DNA of 33,738 bases from assembly GCA_945861155.1 (NCBI GenBank), contig CAMATN010000046.1:1-33738 (forward strand), read 5' to 3'. This document shows positions 17,096 through 26,180 of the stretch, one piece after another. Position numbers and translations under genes: made by a program. Origin of the DNA: Rhizobium sp. Q54 (GTDB lineage Bacteria > Pseudomonadota > Alphaproteobacteria > ATCC43930 > CGMCC-115725). The notes beneath the pieces are model-generated. The model had not been told where the DNA came from and ran no database searches. It was given only the letters and a program-made list of their open reading frames with translations. How positions within the stretch are numbered: the stretch's first letter is position 1; every line of letters starts with the position of its first letter.

Positions 17096-18490
17096 TTAGC
17101 CGTCCGCGGCGGCGTCGACGGCCCATTCGGTCGCAGCCCCTTCAACCAGCATCGCCGGCATCGGTCGCTTGGTTTTGACGCCGAGCTGGCGGATGTGCTC
17201 GCCGATCGCCAGCGCGTTGCCGCGGCCGGTCGACAGCCGCTTCAGGGCTTCGTTGTGCGCCGTCTCGGCGCCGGCCAGCTTCTCGCCGACAACCATCAGA
17301 TCGGCGACGCTCATGCTGAGCTTGTCGATCAGCTCGCCGGCCAGCCGCGCGATTTCCTGGGTGTTCTGGCCCTGCCGCTCGTAGCGCCAGATCGAATCCA
17401 CCGTGCGCATCGTCATCAGCAGGGTTGACGGCCCGACCAGCACGACGCGGCGGTGCCAGGCATAGGAGAACAGATCCGGCTCGCTGGTCAGCGCGGCGGC
17501 GAGCGCACCCTCGATCGGCACGAACATCAGCACGCAGTCATGCGCCACGAGCTTGCTGTTCTCCTGATAGCGCTTGCCGGCCAGCCCGTCTATATGGCCC
17601 TTTACGTCGCGCACGAACTGGTTGCCGGACCGGGTCTTCTCGCCTTGGTCATTGGCGGCGATCAGGCGCTCATAGCCGGTCAGCGACACTTTCGAATCGA
17701 TGATCATCGTGCGATCTTCCGGCAGCTTGATCACGATGTCGGGCTTTTGCAGCGTGCCCTCGGCGTCCCGGAGGCTCATGCCGCGGCCCTGCGCGATGTA
17801 ATCCCGGCCGGGGCTGAGCCCCGCTGCTTCGAGGATGCGTTCGAGCGCGATCTCGCCCCAGCGGCCGAGCAGTTGCGAATCGCCCCGCAGCGCCTTGGCA
17901 AGACCGTCGGCCTGGCTGCCGACCGCGTCGCTGGTCTTGAGCACCAGGCTGATCAGTTCCTTGAGCGACAGCACCTCGCGGGTTTCCGCCTCGTAAGTGG
18001 TCTCGACCTTTTTCTGAAAATCCTGAATGCGCTCGCGCAGCGGTTCGAGCATCGCGCCCAACGCTTTTTGCGAGCCCTCCGACAATTCCGACGCGTTCGC
18101 CTTCAGGATACGGTTGGCGATGTTTTCGAATTCGCCGGTCAGCCTGACTTGCATGTCGGCGAGTTGCGCCGCCTGCTCGGCGATTTTGCCGGCAAGATCG
18201 GCTTCGCGCGTCTGCAGCCGCGCGACTTGCTCGGCGGCCGATTTGGACTCGCGCTCGGCGGCCGCGCGCTGCGCATCGACGTCGCGGACCCGCTCGCCTG
18301 CGTCGGCGAGCTGACGCTCCAGCATAGCCGCGCGCTCCCCGAGCCGGGCGGCATCGACCCGCGCGGCTTGCAGCAGAGCCGGGTCGTCGCCGCGAATCGC
18401 CGGCCATGCATAGCGGCCCAACGCCAGCCCGAGGAGACCTCCCAGTGCCGCGATGATACAGGCGGCGAGCACGAAAATGGCGGCGTCCAT
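17096..18490 (-). CDS. rmuC: DNA recombination protein RmuC
   Basis: A 464-residue protein. The N-terminus holds a membrane anchor (about 4-26, IFVLAACIIAALGGLLGLALG). A long coiled coil follows (about 40-135), rich in Ala, Glu, Arg and Gln. The RmuC nuclease-like domain then spans roughly 190-430, with LLGRWGEIALERILEAAGL, KPDIVIKLPEDRTMIIDSKVSL (a PD-(D/E)XK-like DxxxxL...IDSK core) and VLMFVPIEGALAAAL. RmuC limits inversions at short inverted repeats in E. coli, which is notable in a window so rich in such repeats, though no direct link is shown. The start at 18490 has GGGAAG about 6 nt upstream and opens the membrane anchor; the longer frame upstream is not needed. Confidence 0.93.
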   Translation of the reverse strand: MDAAIFVLAACIIAALGGLLGLALGRYAWPAIRGDDPALLQAARVDAARLGERAAMLERQLADAGERVRDVDAQRAAAERESKSAAEQVARLQTREADLAGKIAEQAAQLADMQVRLTGEFENIANRILKANASELSEGSQKALGAMLEPLRERIQDFQKKVETTYEAETREVLSLKELISLVLKTSDAVGSQADGLAKALRGDSQLLGRWGEIALERILEAAGLSPGRDYIAQGRGMSLRDAEGTLQKPDIVIKLPEDRTMIIDSKVSLTGYERLIAANDQGEKTRSGNQFVRDVKGHIDGLAGKRYQENSKLVAHDCVLMFVPIEGALAAALTSEPDLFSYAWHRRVVLVGPSTLLMTMRTVDSIWRYERQGQNTQEIARLAGELIDKLSMSVADLMVVGEKLAGAETAHNEALKRLSTGRGNALAIGEHIRQLGVKTKRPMPAMLVEGAATEWAVDAAADG

Positions 18491-18693
18491 CTGGCTTCCC
18501 TTCTCGCGACAGGCACCCCGCGACATCCCCGCTCGGAGCGACACGCGCCCGCGACCGCAGTTCCTGATATGTTCATGTTAGCCCGAACGCCGCGCCGAGC
18601 GAAGCAAAACCGATGGAGCCTTGCCGGTCGGGTATTTAGGGGACGCCTCGCCGGACCGCGGGAGACGGTTGCGGCGACTCGATTCGCGTTTCC

Positions 18694-19812
18694 CTACACG
18701 CTGCCGCCTTCGACCGGGTGGCCCTCGGCGCGCCAGCGCAGCATGCCGCCGGTCAGATTGGCGACATCCTTGAACCCGGCCTGAGCGAGAATGAGCGTCG
18801 CCTGCGCCGAACGGCCGCCGGCGCGGCACACCGCGACGATCGGGCGGTCGCGCGCGAGTTCGCCGACGCGCTCAGCCAGTTCGCCGAGCGGGATCAGCAC
18901 CGCGCCGACGATATGCCCGAGCGGGCCGGTGAACTCGTCGGGTTCGCGCACGTCGAGGATCTGCGCGGCGCCGGGGTGTTCCGGGGCGTGCTCCCCGACA
19001 TGCTCTTCCAGGCCGTGCGGGTCGATCTCCCACACCCCGGCGAAACTGTAGCGCAGCGCCGCCCATTCCGGCTCGGCGAGCGGTCCCGTGGCGCCGTCGG
19101 CGGCGTTCTCGTCGCCTTCAGGCCGGCCGCAGCGCAGATTGCCCGGCACCGCGACGTCGATCATCTTCGGGTGCGCCAGCCGCAGGTTCTTCATGTACCC
19201 GGAAAAATCGCCGATGCCGATCTCGCCGCCGATCCGCGGGTTGAAGCGGCGCTCCTCGGCGACGCTGGTCACGGTCAGCCCGCGATAATCGTGCGCCGGA
19301 TAGATCAGGCATTCGTCGGGCAGGGTGAAGATCTGCTCATGGATCGAGCGGTACATCGCCGCCGGATCGCCTTCTTGAAAATCGGTGCGGCCGCTGCCGC
19401 GGATCAGCAGGCAATCGCCGGTAAACGCCATGCTGTGGTCGTCGAGCACATAGGTTAGGCAGCCGTTCGTGTGACCCGGGGTCGCCCGGACCAGCAGCCG
19501 CCGCCCGCCGAACGCGACGACGTCGTCCTGCGCCAGGGTGCGGTCGGCGCACTCGGCGCCGCACGCCGCCGATAGCATGATCCGGCTGCCGGTGCGGCGC
19601 TTCAAGAGCCACGCGCCGGTGACATGATCGGCGTGGATATGGGTGTCGAGCGTTGCGACCAGCCTGAGGCCGAGTTCGCCGAGCAGGGCCGCGTCGCGCC
19701 GCACCTGCTCGAAGACCGGATCGATCAACAGCGCCGCGCCGCTGCTGCGGTCGGCAAGCAGATAAGTGTAGGTCGAGGATTGCGGATCGAACAGCTGACG
19801 GAACACCAGCAT
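18694..19812 (-). CDS. persulfide dioxygenase-rhodanese fusion (ETHE1-like MBL plus rhodanese)
   Basis: A 372-residue two-domain enzyme for sulfide/persulfide detoxification. The metallo-beta-lactamase domain (1-~240) has THIHADH (H58, H60, D62, H63), TPGHT (H114) and FTGD (D133). H58, H114 and D133 show the same spacing as the iron ligands H79, H135 and D154 of human ETHE1. The C-terminal rhodanese domain (~255-370) starts near WEIDPHGLEE, contains ILDVREPDEF and has the catalytic cysteine C329 in VCRAGGRS. Such fusions are known (the PRF type): the rhodanese makes persulfide from thiosulfate, or the reverse, and the dioxygenase oxidises glutathione persulfide to sulfite. It is divergent from the GNAT gene across 89 bp. 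No sulfide:quinone reductase or CsoR/BigR-type regulator is within view. Confidence 0.9.
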   Translation of the reverse strand: MLVFRQLFDPQSSTYTYLLADRSSGAALLIDPVFEQVRRDAALLGELGLRLVATLDTHIHADHVTGAWLLKRRTGSRIMLSAACGAECADRTLAQDDVVAFGGRRLLVRATPGHTNGCLTYVLDDHSMAFTGDCLLIRGSGRTDFQEGDPAAMYRSIHEQIFTLPDECLIYPAHDYRGLTVTSVAEERRFNPRIGGEIGIGDFSGYMKNLRLAHPKMIDVAVPGNLRCGRPEGDENAADGATGPLAEPEWAALRYSFAGVWEIDPHGLEEHVGEHAPEHPGAAQILDVREPDEFTGPLGHIVGAVLIPLGELAERVGELARDRPIVAVCRAGGRSAQATLILAQAGFKDVANLTGGMLRWRAEGHPVEGGSV

Positions 19813-19901
19813 CGCACCCCTCCCCTTTTGGCGGCCCGGCTCGATGCTGCCACCATCCTTGCCGGCATGAAGATGATTATGCTGCCGACGGGAGGGATGC
19901 C

Positions 19902-20360
19902 ATGACAGAAATCGTCATCACCGAATTGCGGCCCGCCGACAGCGAGCGCTGGAGCGAGCTATGGCGCCTCTATCTCGAATTCTACGAGACGACGCTGCCG
20001 CCCGAGAGCTACGCCGAGGCGTGGGAGCGGCTGCTGAAGCCGGACGAGGCGGTGCGCGGCTTTGGCGCGCGCCGGGGTAGTCCGGACGCGCCGCTCGTCG
20101 GCATCGCGCATTACCTCTTCCACGCGCATGGCTGGATGCCGCAGGAGGTTTGCTATCTGCAGGATTTGTTCGTCGATCCCGGCTTACGCAGCCAGGGATG
20201 CGGCCGCGCCCTGATCGAGCGGGTCGCGGCGGCGGCGCGCGAGCGCGGCTGTGCCCGTCTCTACTGGACAACCAAAGAAGATAACGCCGTGGCGCGCCGG
20301 CTCTACGACCGGATCGCCCGCTTCAATGGCTTCATCCGCTACGACTACGAGATCGGCTGA
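19902..20360 (+). CDS. GNAT family N-acetyltransferase
   Basis: A 152-residue acetyl-CoA-dependent acetyltransferase. ITELRPADSERWSELWRLYLEFYE forms the first strand and helices; YLQDLFVDPGLRSQGCGRALIERVAAAARERG contains the strand beta-4 and the acetyl-CoA-binding loop (RSQGCGRA); YWTTKEDNAVARRLYDRI is motif B. GGAGGG lies about 7 nt before the ATG. GNAT proteins of this size modify small amines, antibiotics or proteins; the substrate cannot be told. It is divergent from the persulfide dioxygenase gene and lies 78 bp before hemB. Confidence 0.9.
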   Translation: MTEIVITELRPADSERWSELWRLYLEFYETTLPPESYAEAWERLLKPDEAVRGFGARRGSPDAPLVGIAHYLFHAHGWMPQEVCYLQDLFVDPGLRSQGCGRALIERVAAAARERGCARLYWTTKEDNAVARRLYDRIARFNGFIRYDYEIG

Positions 20361-21452
<1,092 letters not shown>

Positions 21453-21487
21453 GTAGTAGCCCTCTTCTGCGTTGATCGGGCATATCG

Positions 21488-21736
21488 ATGCCAACGATAG
21501 CTATCGTCGACGGGGTCACAATTCAGATGTTTTACGATGACCATGCCCCGCCGCACTTTCACGCGATCATCGGTGGTGACGAGGCGCTGATTGCGATCCG
21601 CAGTCTTGACGTGATCCGGGGGTCGCTACCACCTGCCAATCTCCGGCGCGTGCAGGCATGGGCGCGAGACCATCAGGGCGAGCTGGCGTTGAACTGGATC
21701 AAGTGTCAGGACCAACAGCCCCCGGCGAGGATCTAG
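21488..21736 (+). CDS. DUF4160 domain protein (possible toxin-antitoxin partner)
   Basis: An 82-residue protein with the DUF4160 signature: MPTIAIVDGVTIQMFYDDHAPPHFHAIIGGDEALIAI, including the conserved HxPPHFHA, followed by PPANLRRVQAWARDHQGELALNW. It lies 35 bp after hemB and its stop is 2 bp before the start of a DUF2442 gene. This DUF4160-DUF2442 order is common across bacteria and has been proposed as a type II toxin-antitoxin pair, but the mechanism is not established. The HFH cluster could bind a metal or nucleic acid. Confidence 0.85.
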   Translation: MPTIAIVDGVTIQMFYDDHAPPHFHAIIGGDEALIAIRSLDVIRGSLPPANLRRVQAWARDHQGELALNWIKCQDQQPPARI

Positions 21737-21738
21737 GG

Positions 21739-22053
21739 ATGCCAAAGGTACTCGATAACATCATTGTCGCTGCCGTCCCCGACCCGAACACCCACACTGT
21801 TGCCCTGACCTGGGCGCACGGCGAGACGACCGTCAACAGCTTCCGCCATCTGGTCGGCAAGGGAGTTTTTGCCGCCTTCAGTGATCCCGCGTTCTTCGCC
21901 CAAGCCCAAGTCGGCGACCGCGGGCGAAGCCTCGAATGGCCGGGAGAAATCGATTTTTGCGCCGATGCTTTGTGGTTCGAGGCGCGCCCCGAAGACGCCC
22001 CAGAGCAACCGCGCCCGTTCGCCGATCGGCCGGCGCAGCATTCGACCCCTTAG
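21739..22053 (+). CDS. DUF2442 domain protein (possible toxin-antitoxin partner)
   Basis: A 104-residue protein. Residues about 8-80 match DUF2442: VAAVPDPNTHTVALTWAHGETTVNSFRHLVGKGVFAAFSDPAFFAQAQV, then LEWPGEIDFCADALWFE, the usual GRSLEWPGEIDLCADALW block. The last ~20 residues (EDAPEQPRPFADRPAQHSTP) go beyond the domain and look unstructured. It follows the DUF4160 gene with a 2-bp gap, so the two are translationally coupled; GGGAT just upstream may serve the ribosome. The 226 bp to ileS carry no recognised gene. Confidence 0.85.
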   Translation: MPKVLDNIIVAAVPDPNTHTVALTWAHGETTVNSFRHLVGKGVFAAFSDPAFFAQAQVGDRGRSLEWPGEIDFCADALWFEARPEDAPEQPRPFADRPAQHSTP

Positions 22054-22279
22054 CCGCTCCCTGCGCAAGCAGGGCAACTCCAACAGCCTGCCGGGTTCGG
22101 GCAACAGCGCGGGCGAATGCACCGCACCACCATCTATCCGCTCGAATTCGCCCCTCGCCGCTGCTATATCGTGCCCCACGATGGCGAGCCGTGGGAAGAT
22201 GCTGCGAATTACGGGCCCGGTCCTCGGCTGAGGATCGGGGCGCCTGCGTCTTTTGCTGCATTTCATCCCGGGGCTGACG

Positions 22280-25200
22280 ATGCCGACGGATTACCGTCCG
22301 ACCGTTTTTCTTCCCAAGACCGATTTCCCGATGCGCGGCGGCCTGCCGGTGCTCGAACCGCAGCTCGTCGAGCGCTGGCGGGCGATGGGGCTTTACCAAA
22401 AGCTGCGCGAGGCCGCGCGCGGGCGCGAAAAATTCGTGCTGCATGACGGGCCGCCTTACGCCAACGGCGACCTTCATCTCGGGCACGCGCTGAACAAGAT
22501 CCTGAAGGACGTGATCAACCGCGCCCAGCAGATGAGCGGCAAGGACGCGCCCTACGTGCCGGGCTGGGACTGCCACGGGTTGCCGATCGAGTGGATCGTC
22601 GAGGAGAAGTACCGCGCCAAGAAGCAGTCGAAGGACAGCGTGCCGATTGCGCAATTCCGCCAGGAATGCCGCGACTTCGCCGCCCATTGGGTCGAGCAGC
22701 AGAAGGCGCAGTTCCAGCGCCTCGGCGTGATCGGCGACTGGGACAACCCCTATCTGACGATGAGCTTCGACGCCGAGGCGCAGATCGTGCGCGAGATCGG
22801 CAAGTTCCTGGTCAATGGCGGGCTCTACAAGGGCGCGAAGCCGGTGCTGTGGTCGGTCGTCGAGCAGACCGCGCTCGCCGAGGCCGAAGTCGAGTACCAC
22901 GACCACCGCTCGAACACGGTCTGGGTGCGCTTTCCGATCGTGACCCCGAGCCTGCCGGCGCTCGCCGGCGCTTCCGTGGTGATCTGGACGACGACGCCGT
23001 GGACCCTGCCCGGCAACCGCGCGATCGCCTACAGCGCCGATCTCGAATATGCCGTCCTGCGGGTCGAGCGCGCTGGCGAGAAGAGCCGGGCGCGGCCGGG
23101 CGAGCGGATCGTCGTCGCGGTGCCGCTGATCGAGGAAATCGCGGCGCGCGCCGGGATCGAGGCTCATACGGTCGAGGCGCGCTTTTCCGGCGCGGCGCTG
23201 GCCGGCACGCTCGCGCGCCACCCGCTGAGCGGCCAAGGCTATGATTTCGACGTGCCGCTCCTCGCCGCCGATTTCGTCGTCGCCGACACCGGCACCGGGC
23301 TCGTCCATATCGCGCCCGGCCACGGCGCCGACGACTGGGAACTCGGCCAGGCGAACGGGCTGCCGGTGCCGGACACGGTCGGACCGGACGGGGTCTACCT
23401 GCCGCAAGTGCCGCTGTTCGCCGGCCGCGCGGTCTATCGCCCCGATGGCAAGGCGGGCGATGCCGATGCGACGGTCATCGCGGCGATCGAGGCGGCGGGC
23501 GGGCTGTTGGCGCGCGGCACGCTGACCCATTCGTACCCGCATTCCTGGCGCTCGAAGGCGCCGCTGATTTTCCGCAACACGCCGCAATGGTTCATCAGCA
23601 TGGCGGCGAACGATCTGCGGCAGAAGGCGCTCGCCGCGATCGACGAGACCATTTGGATCCCGCCGCAGGGCAGGAACCGCATCCACGCAATGGTCGAGGG
23701 CCGGCCCGATTGGTGCGTGTCGCGCCAGCGCGCCTGGGGCGTGCCGATCCCGGTCTTCGTCAACCGCAAAACCGGCGAGCCGCTGCGCGATGGCGCGGTC
23801 GTCGAGCGGGTCGCCCAAGCGGTCGAGCGCGAGGGGGCGGACGCGTGGTATGCGACCGAGGCGTCGGTGTTCCTCGGCAATCAATACGACGCGGACGAGT
23901 GGGACAAGGTCACCGACATCATCGAGGTGTGGTTCGATTCGGGCTCGACCCATGCCTTCGTCCTCGAACAGCGGCCCGAATTGAAATGGCCGGCATCGCT
24001 CTATCTCGAAGGCTCCGACCAGCATCGCGGCTGGTTTCATTCCTCGCTGCTCGAATCCTGCGGCACGCGCGGTCGCGCGCCTTACGATGCGGTGCTGACG
24101 CACGGCTTCGTGCTCGACGAGGACGGGCGCAAGATGTCGAAATCATTGGGCAACGTCATCGCGCCGCAAGATGTGATGAAGCAAAGCGGCGCCGACATCC
24201 TGCGGCTCTGGGTCGTCGCCTCGGATTACGCCGAGGATCTGCGGATCGGACCCGAGATCCTGAAGCACATGGGCGACGCCTATCGCCGGCTGCGCAACAC
24301 GCTGCGCTACCTGCTCGGCGCGCTCGCCGTCTATTCCCCGGCCGAAGCCGTGCCGGCCGACGACATGCCCGAACTCGAACGCTGGGTGTTGCACCGCCTG
24401 TCCGAACTCGACCGGGTGGTGCGGCGCTCGATCGACGAATACGACTTCCATGCGTTGTTCACCGCGCTGCATAATTTCTGCGCGGTGGATTTGTCGGCGC
24501 TCTATTTCGACGTCCGCAAGGACCGGCTGTATTGCGACGGGGTCGACGATTTGAGGCGCCGCGGGACGCGCATGGTGATGGACCGAACCTTCGATTGCCT
24601 GGCGCGCTGGCTCGCGCCGGTGCTGTGCTTCACGGCCGAGGAAGCCTGGCTCGCCCGTCACGGCGATGCGCCCGGGCGCAGCATCCATCTCGAACTGTTT
24701 CCCGAGGTGCCGGGCGCCTGGCATGACCCGGCGCTCGGCGCGCGCTGGGCCGAGTTGCGCGAGTTGCGGCGGGTCGTCACCGGCGCGATCGAGGTCGAGC
24801 GCGCCGCCAAGCGCATCGGGTCGAGCCTGCAGGCCGCGGTCGAATTATACGTGCCGGGGCCGCTCATCGCCCTGTTGCGCGATGTCGATCTCGCCGAATT
24901 GTGCATCGTTTCAGCCGAGACGGTCGTGGCCGGGTCGCCCCCGGACGGCGCCTTCACCCTGCCCGATGTGCCCGGCATCGGGGTTGTCGTCGTGCCGGCG
25001 GCGGGGGCTCGGTGCGAGCGTTGCTGGCGGGTGTTGCCGGAAGTAGGCCACGTCCCGGGCCACGACGATCTCTGCGGTCGCTGCGGCGATGTTCTCGACC
25101 GCGGCGCCAGTGCGGCCCAAAGCCCTTCCGGCAGCCTGCCGGCCGCCACCCCCTCCCTCACCCTCCCCCGCAAGTGGGGGAGGGTGAGGGAGGGGGTAAT

Positions 25201-25702
25201 GCTTGGGCGCGGCCTCGCCGTGGCGGCGGTCGTCGCGCTGCTGGATCAGGCCAGCAAGGCGCTGGTGCTGGCCTTTTTCGGCGAGACCGGATGCGCCGCC
25301 CACCGCCTTGCGGTAAATTCGTTCCTCGATCTCGTGCTGACCTGCAACAGCGGCGTCAGCTTTGGCCTGTTTAGCCGGACCGGCATCAATTCGCTGATCT
25401 TCTCGCTCGCCGCCGCGGCGATCGTCGTCGTCTTGATCGTTTGGCTGAGCCGTGTCCGCACGAGCTTGCTGGCGGTAGCGCTCGGCCTGATCATCGGCGG
25501 CGCGATCGGCAATATCATCGACCGGCTGCGTTTTGACGCAGTGGTTGACTTCCTTTATTTTCACGCCGGGGCATGGTATTGGCCGGCGTTCAATCTTGCT
25601 GATAGCGCCATCTGCGTCGGGGTCGGGGTAATGTTGCTGGACAGCCTGCTGTCGCGGCGCGCGGCGCCGCAAGAAAACCGGGGAGAAGATGTTTCGCCAT
25701 GA
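22280..25702 (+). CDS. ileS-lspA: isoleucyl-tRNA synthetase fused in frame to lipoprotein signal peptidase (IleS-LspA)
   Basis: One uninterrupted frame of 1140 residues. The IleS part covers about 1-945: HIGH-type motif HLGH (66-69), the editing domain after about residue 200, KMSKS at 618-622, an anticodon-binding domain, and the C-terminal zinc pairs C912/C915 and C932/C935. This is normal class length for IleS. Instead of a stop, about 30 residues follow ([20 protein letters not shown] and on), largely encoded by a 50-nt palindrome. A full LspA then begins at M974 (ATG 25199). In most proteobacteria ileS and lspA are adjacent but separate, so this looks like a repeat insertion or stop loss joining them. 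The start is ATG 22280; the upstream TTG is unlikely. An assembly error could also produce this. Confidence 0.85.
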   Translation: MPTDYRPTVFLPKTDFPMRGGLPVLEPQLVERWRAMGLYQKLREAARGREKFVLHDGPPYANGDLHLGHALNKILKDVINRAQQMSGKDAPYVPGWDCHGLPIEWIVEEKYRAKKQSKDSVPIAQFRQECRDFAAHWVEQQKAQFQRLGVIGDWDNPYLTMSFDAEAQIVREIGKFLVNGGLYKGAKPVLWSVVEQTALAEAEVEYHDHRSNTVWVRFPIVTPSLPALAGASVVIWTTTPWTLPGNRAIAYSADLEYAVLRVERAGEKSRARPGERIVVAVPLIEEIAARAGIEAHTVEARFSGAALAGTLARHPLSGQGYDFDVPLLAADFVVADTGTGLVHIAPGHGADDWELGQANGLPVPDTVGPDGVYLPQVPLFAGRAVYRPDGKAGDADATVIAAIEAAGGLLARGTLTHSYPHSWRSKAPLIFRNTPQWFISMAANDLRQKALAAIDETIWIPPQGRNRIHAMVEGRPDWCVSRQRAWGVPIPVFVNRKTGEPLRDGAVVERVAQAVEREGADAWYATEASVFLGNQYDADEWDKVTDIIEVWFDSGSTHAFVLEQRPELKWPASLYLEGSDQHRGWFHSSLLESCGTRGRAPYDAVLTHGFVLDEDGRKMSKSLGNVIAPQDVMKQSGADILRLWVVASDYAEDLRIGPEILKHMGDAYRRLRNTLRYLLGALAVYSPAEAVPADDMPELERWVLHRLSELDRVVRRSIDEYDFHALFTALHNFCAVDLSALYFDVRKDRLYCDGVDDLRRRGTRMVMDRTFDCLARWLAPVLCFTAEEAWLARHGDAPGRSIHLELFPEVPGAWHDPALGARWAELRELRRVVTGAIEVERAAKRIGSSLQAAVELYVPGPLIALLRDVDLAELCIVSAETVVAGSPPDGAFTLPDVPGIGVVVVPAAGARCERCWRVLPEVGHVPGHDDLCGRCGDVLDRGASAAQSPSGSLPAATPSLTLPRKWGRVREGVMLGRGLAVAAVVALLDQASKALVLAFFGETGCAAHRLAVNSFLDLVLTCNSGVSFGLFSRTGINSLIFSLAAAAIVVVLIVWLSRVRTSLLAVALGLIIGGAIGNIIDRLRFDAVVDFLYFHAGAWYWPAFNLADSAICVGVGVMLLDSLLSRRAAPQENRGEDVSP
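25148..25197. repeat. 50-nt near-perfect palindrome at the ileS-lspA junction
   Basis: Two 24-nt arms (25148-25171 and 25174-25197) are complementary with a single mismatch that can pair as G-U in RNA. The core is CCCTCCCCCGC...GTGGGGGAGGG. In the ileS frame the left arm reads TPSLTLPR and the right arm WGRVREGV. The right arm ends 1 nt before the lspA ATG and contains GGGAGGGGG, a strong ribosome-binding site that the hairpin would hide. Confidence 0.95.
25199..25702 (+). CDS. lspA: lipoprotein signal peptidase (signal peptidase II), possible internal translation start within the fusion
   Basis: From ATG 25199 the frame gives 167 residues, the normal length of LspA, the aspartic peptidase that removes signal peptides from diacylated prolipoproteins in the inner membrane. 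The four membrane spans and conserved blocks are present: [10 protein letters not shown] near the start, [21 protein letters not shown] and FNLADSAI. The catalytic aspartates are D108 and D135 (numbered from this start), 27 residues apart as in E. coli. The whole gene is the C-terminal part of the ileS frame. It may be made as a separate protein from this ATG, whose ribosome-binding site is supplied by the palindrome, or only as the fusion. Its stop overlaps the lipoprotein gene by 4 bp (ATGA). Confidence 0.85.
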   Translation: MLGRGLAVAAVVALLDQASKALVLAFFGETGCAAHRLAVNSFLDLVLTCNSGVSFGLFSRTGINSLIFSLAAAAIVVVLIVWLSRVRTSLLAVALGLIIGGAIGNIIDRLRFDAVVDFLYFHAGAWYWPAFNLADSAICVGVGVMLLDSLLSRRAAPQENRGEDVSP

Positions 25703-26169
25703 TCGGCAATGATAGGGTTGTTGCTGGACGGCCCACTATCCCTTTGCTGACGATTGCTTGCCTTTCGGCGATGCTGCTGGCGCCGGGCTGCAGCGATCTG
25801 CGCGTAGCCCTTGGCATGGACCGGGTCGGACCCGACGAATTCGTGATCGAGTCGCGGGCGCCGCTGACGATCCCGCCCGATTTCAATTTGCGCCCGCCAA
25901 ATCCGGGCGCGCTGCGGCCGCAGGAGACCACCGCGGCGGAGCGGGCGCGCAAAGTCATCGACACCGCCGGCCCCGGCGAGCCGGGCAAGCAGGCGACCTT
26001 CGCGTTGAGGGCGTCCGGCAGCGGTGCGGTCGCCGGACCGCAAAGCGATCCGAGCCAGCAGGTCGGCGACCAAAGCCTCGCGAGCAAGCTGCTCGGCTCG
26101 ACCGACAGCGCCCCTGGCAGCGCCCCGATCGAGAAGCGCGAGACCACGCCCATCAAGGGTGTCTATTGA
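25699..26169 (+). CDS. DUF3035 domain lipoprotein
   Basis: A 156-residue outer-envelope lipoprotein. The signal peptide has the lipobox LAPGC (cysteine near residue 31), so it is a predicted substrate of the LspA encoded just upstream, whose gene it overlaps by 4 bp. The mature part opens with [39 protein letters not shown], the DUF3035 core. The C-terminal half is Gly/Ser/Pro-rich and probably flexible. The family is largely alphaproteobacterial and its role is not settled. The order lspA-DUF3035-M16-M16 is conserved in many members of the class. Confidence 0.88.
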   Translation: MIGNDRVVAGRPTIPLLTIACLSAMLLAPGCSDLRVALGMDRVGPDEFVIESRAPLTIPPDFNLRPPNPGALRPQETTAAERARKVIDTAGPGEPGKQATFALRASGSGAVAGPQSDPSQQVGDQSLASKLLGSTDSAPGSAPIEKRETTPIKGVY

Positions 26170-26180
26170 TCGGGGTTCGG

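Noticed and set aside
22054-22279. Small coding gene or ribF remnant before ileS
   Set aside because: Frames here are short and lack recognisable riboflavin-kinase sequence; I see no gene.
21878-24103. 741-codon minus-strand frame opposite ileS
   Set aside because: A shadow of ileS; no motifs, and it crosses the 5' boundary of ileS.
25758-26180. Upstream extension of the first M16 gene
   Set aside because: It overlaps the DUF3035 lipoprotein in another frame and is Arg/Ala-rich; the ATG at 26181 opens the leader.
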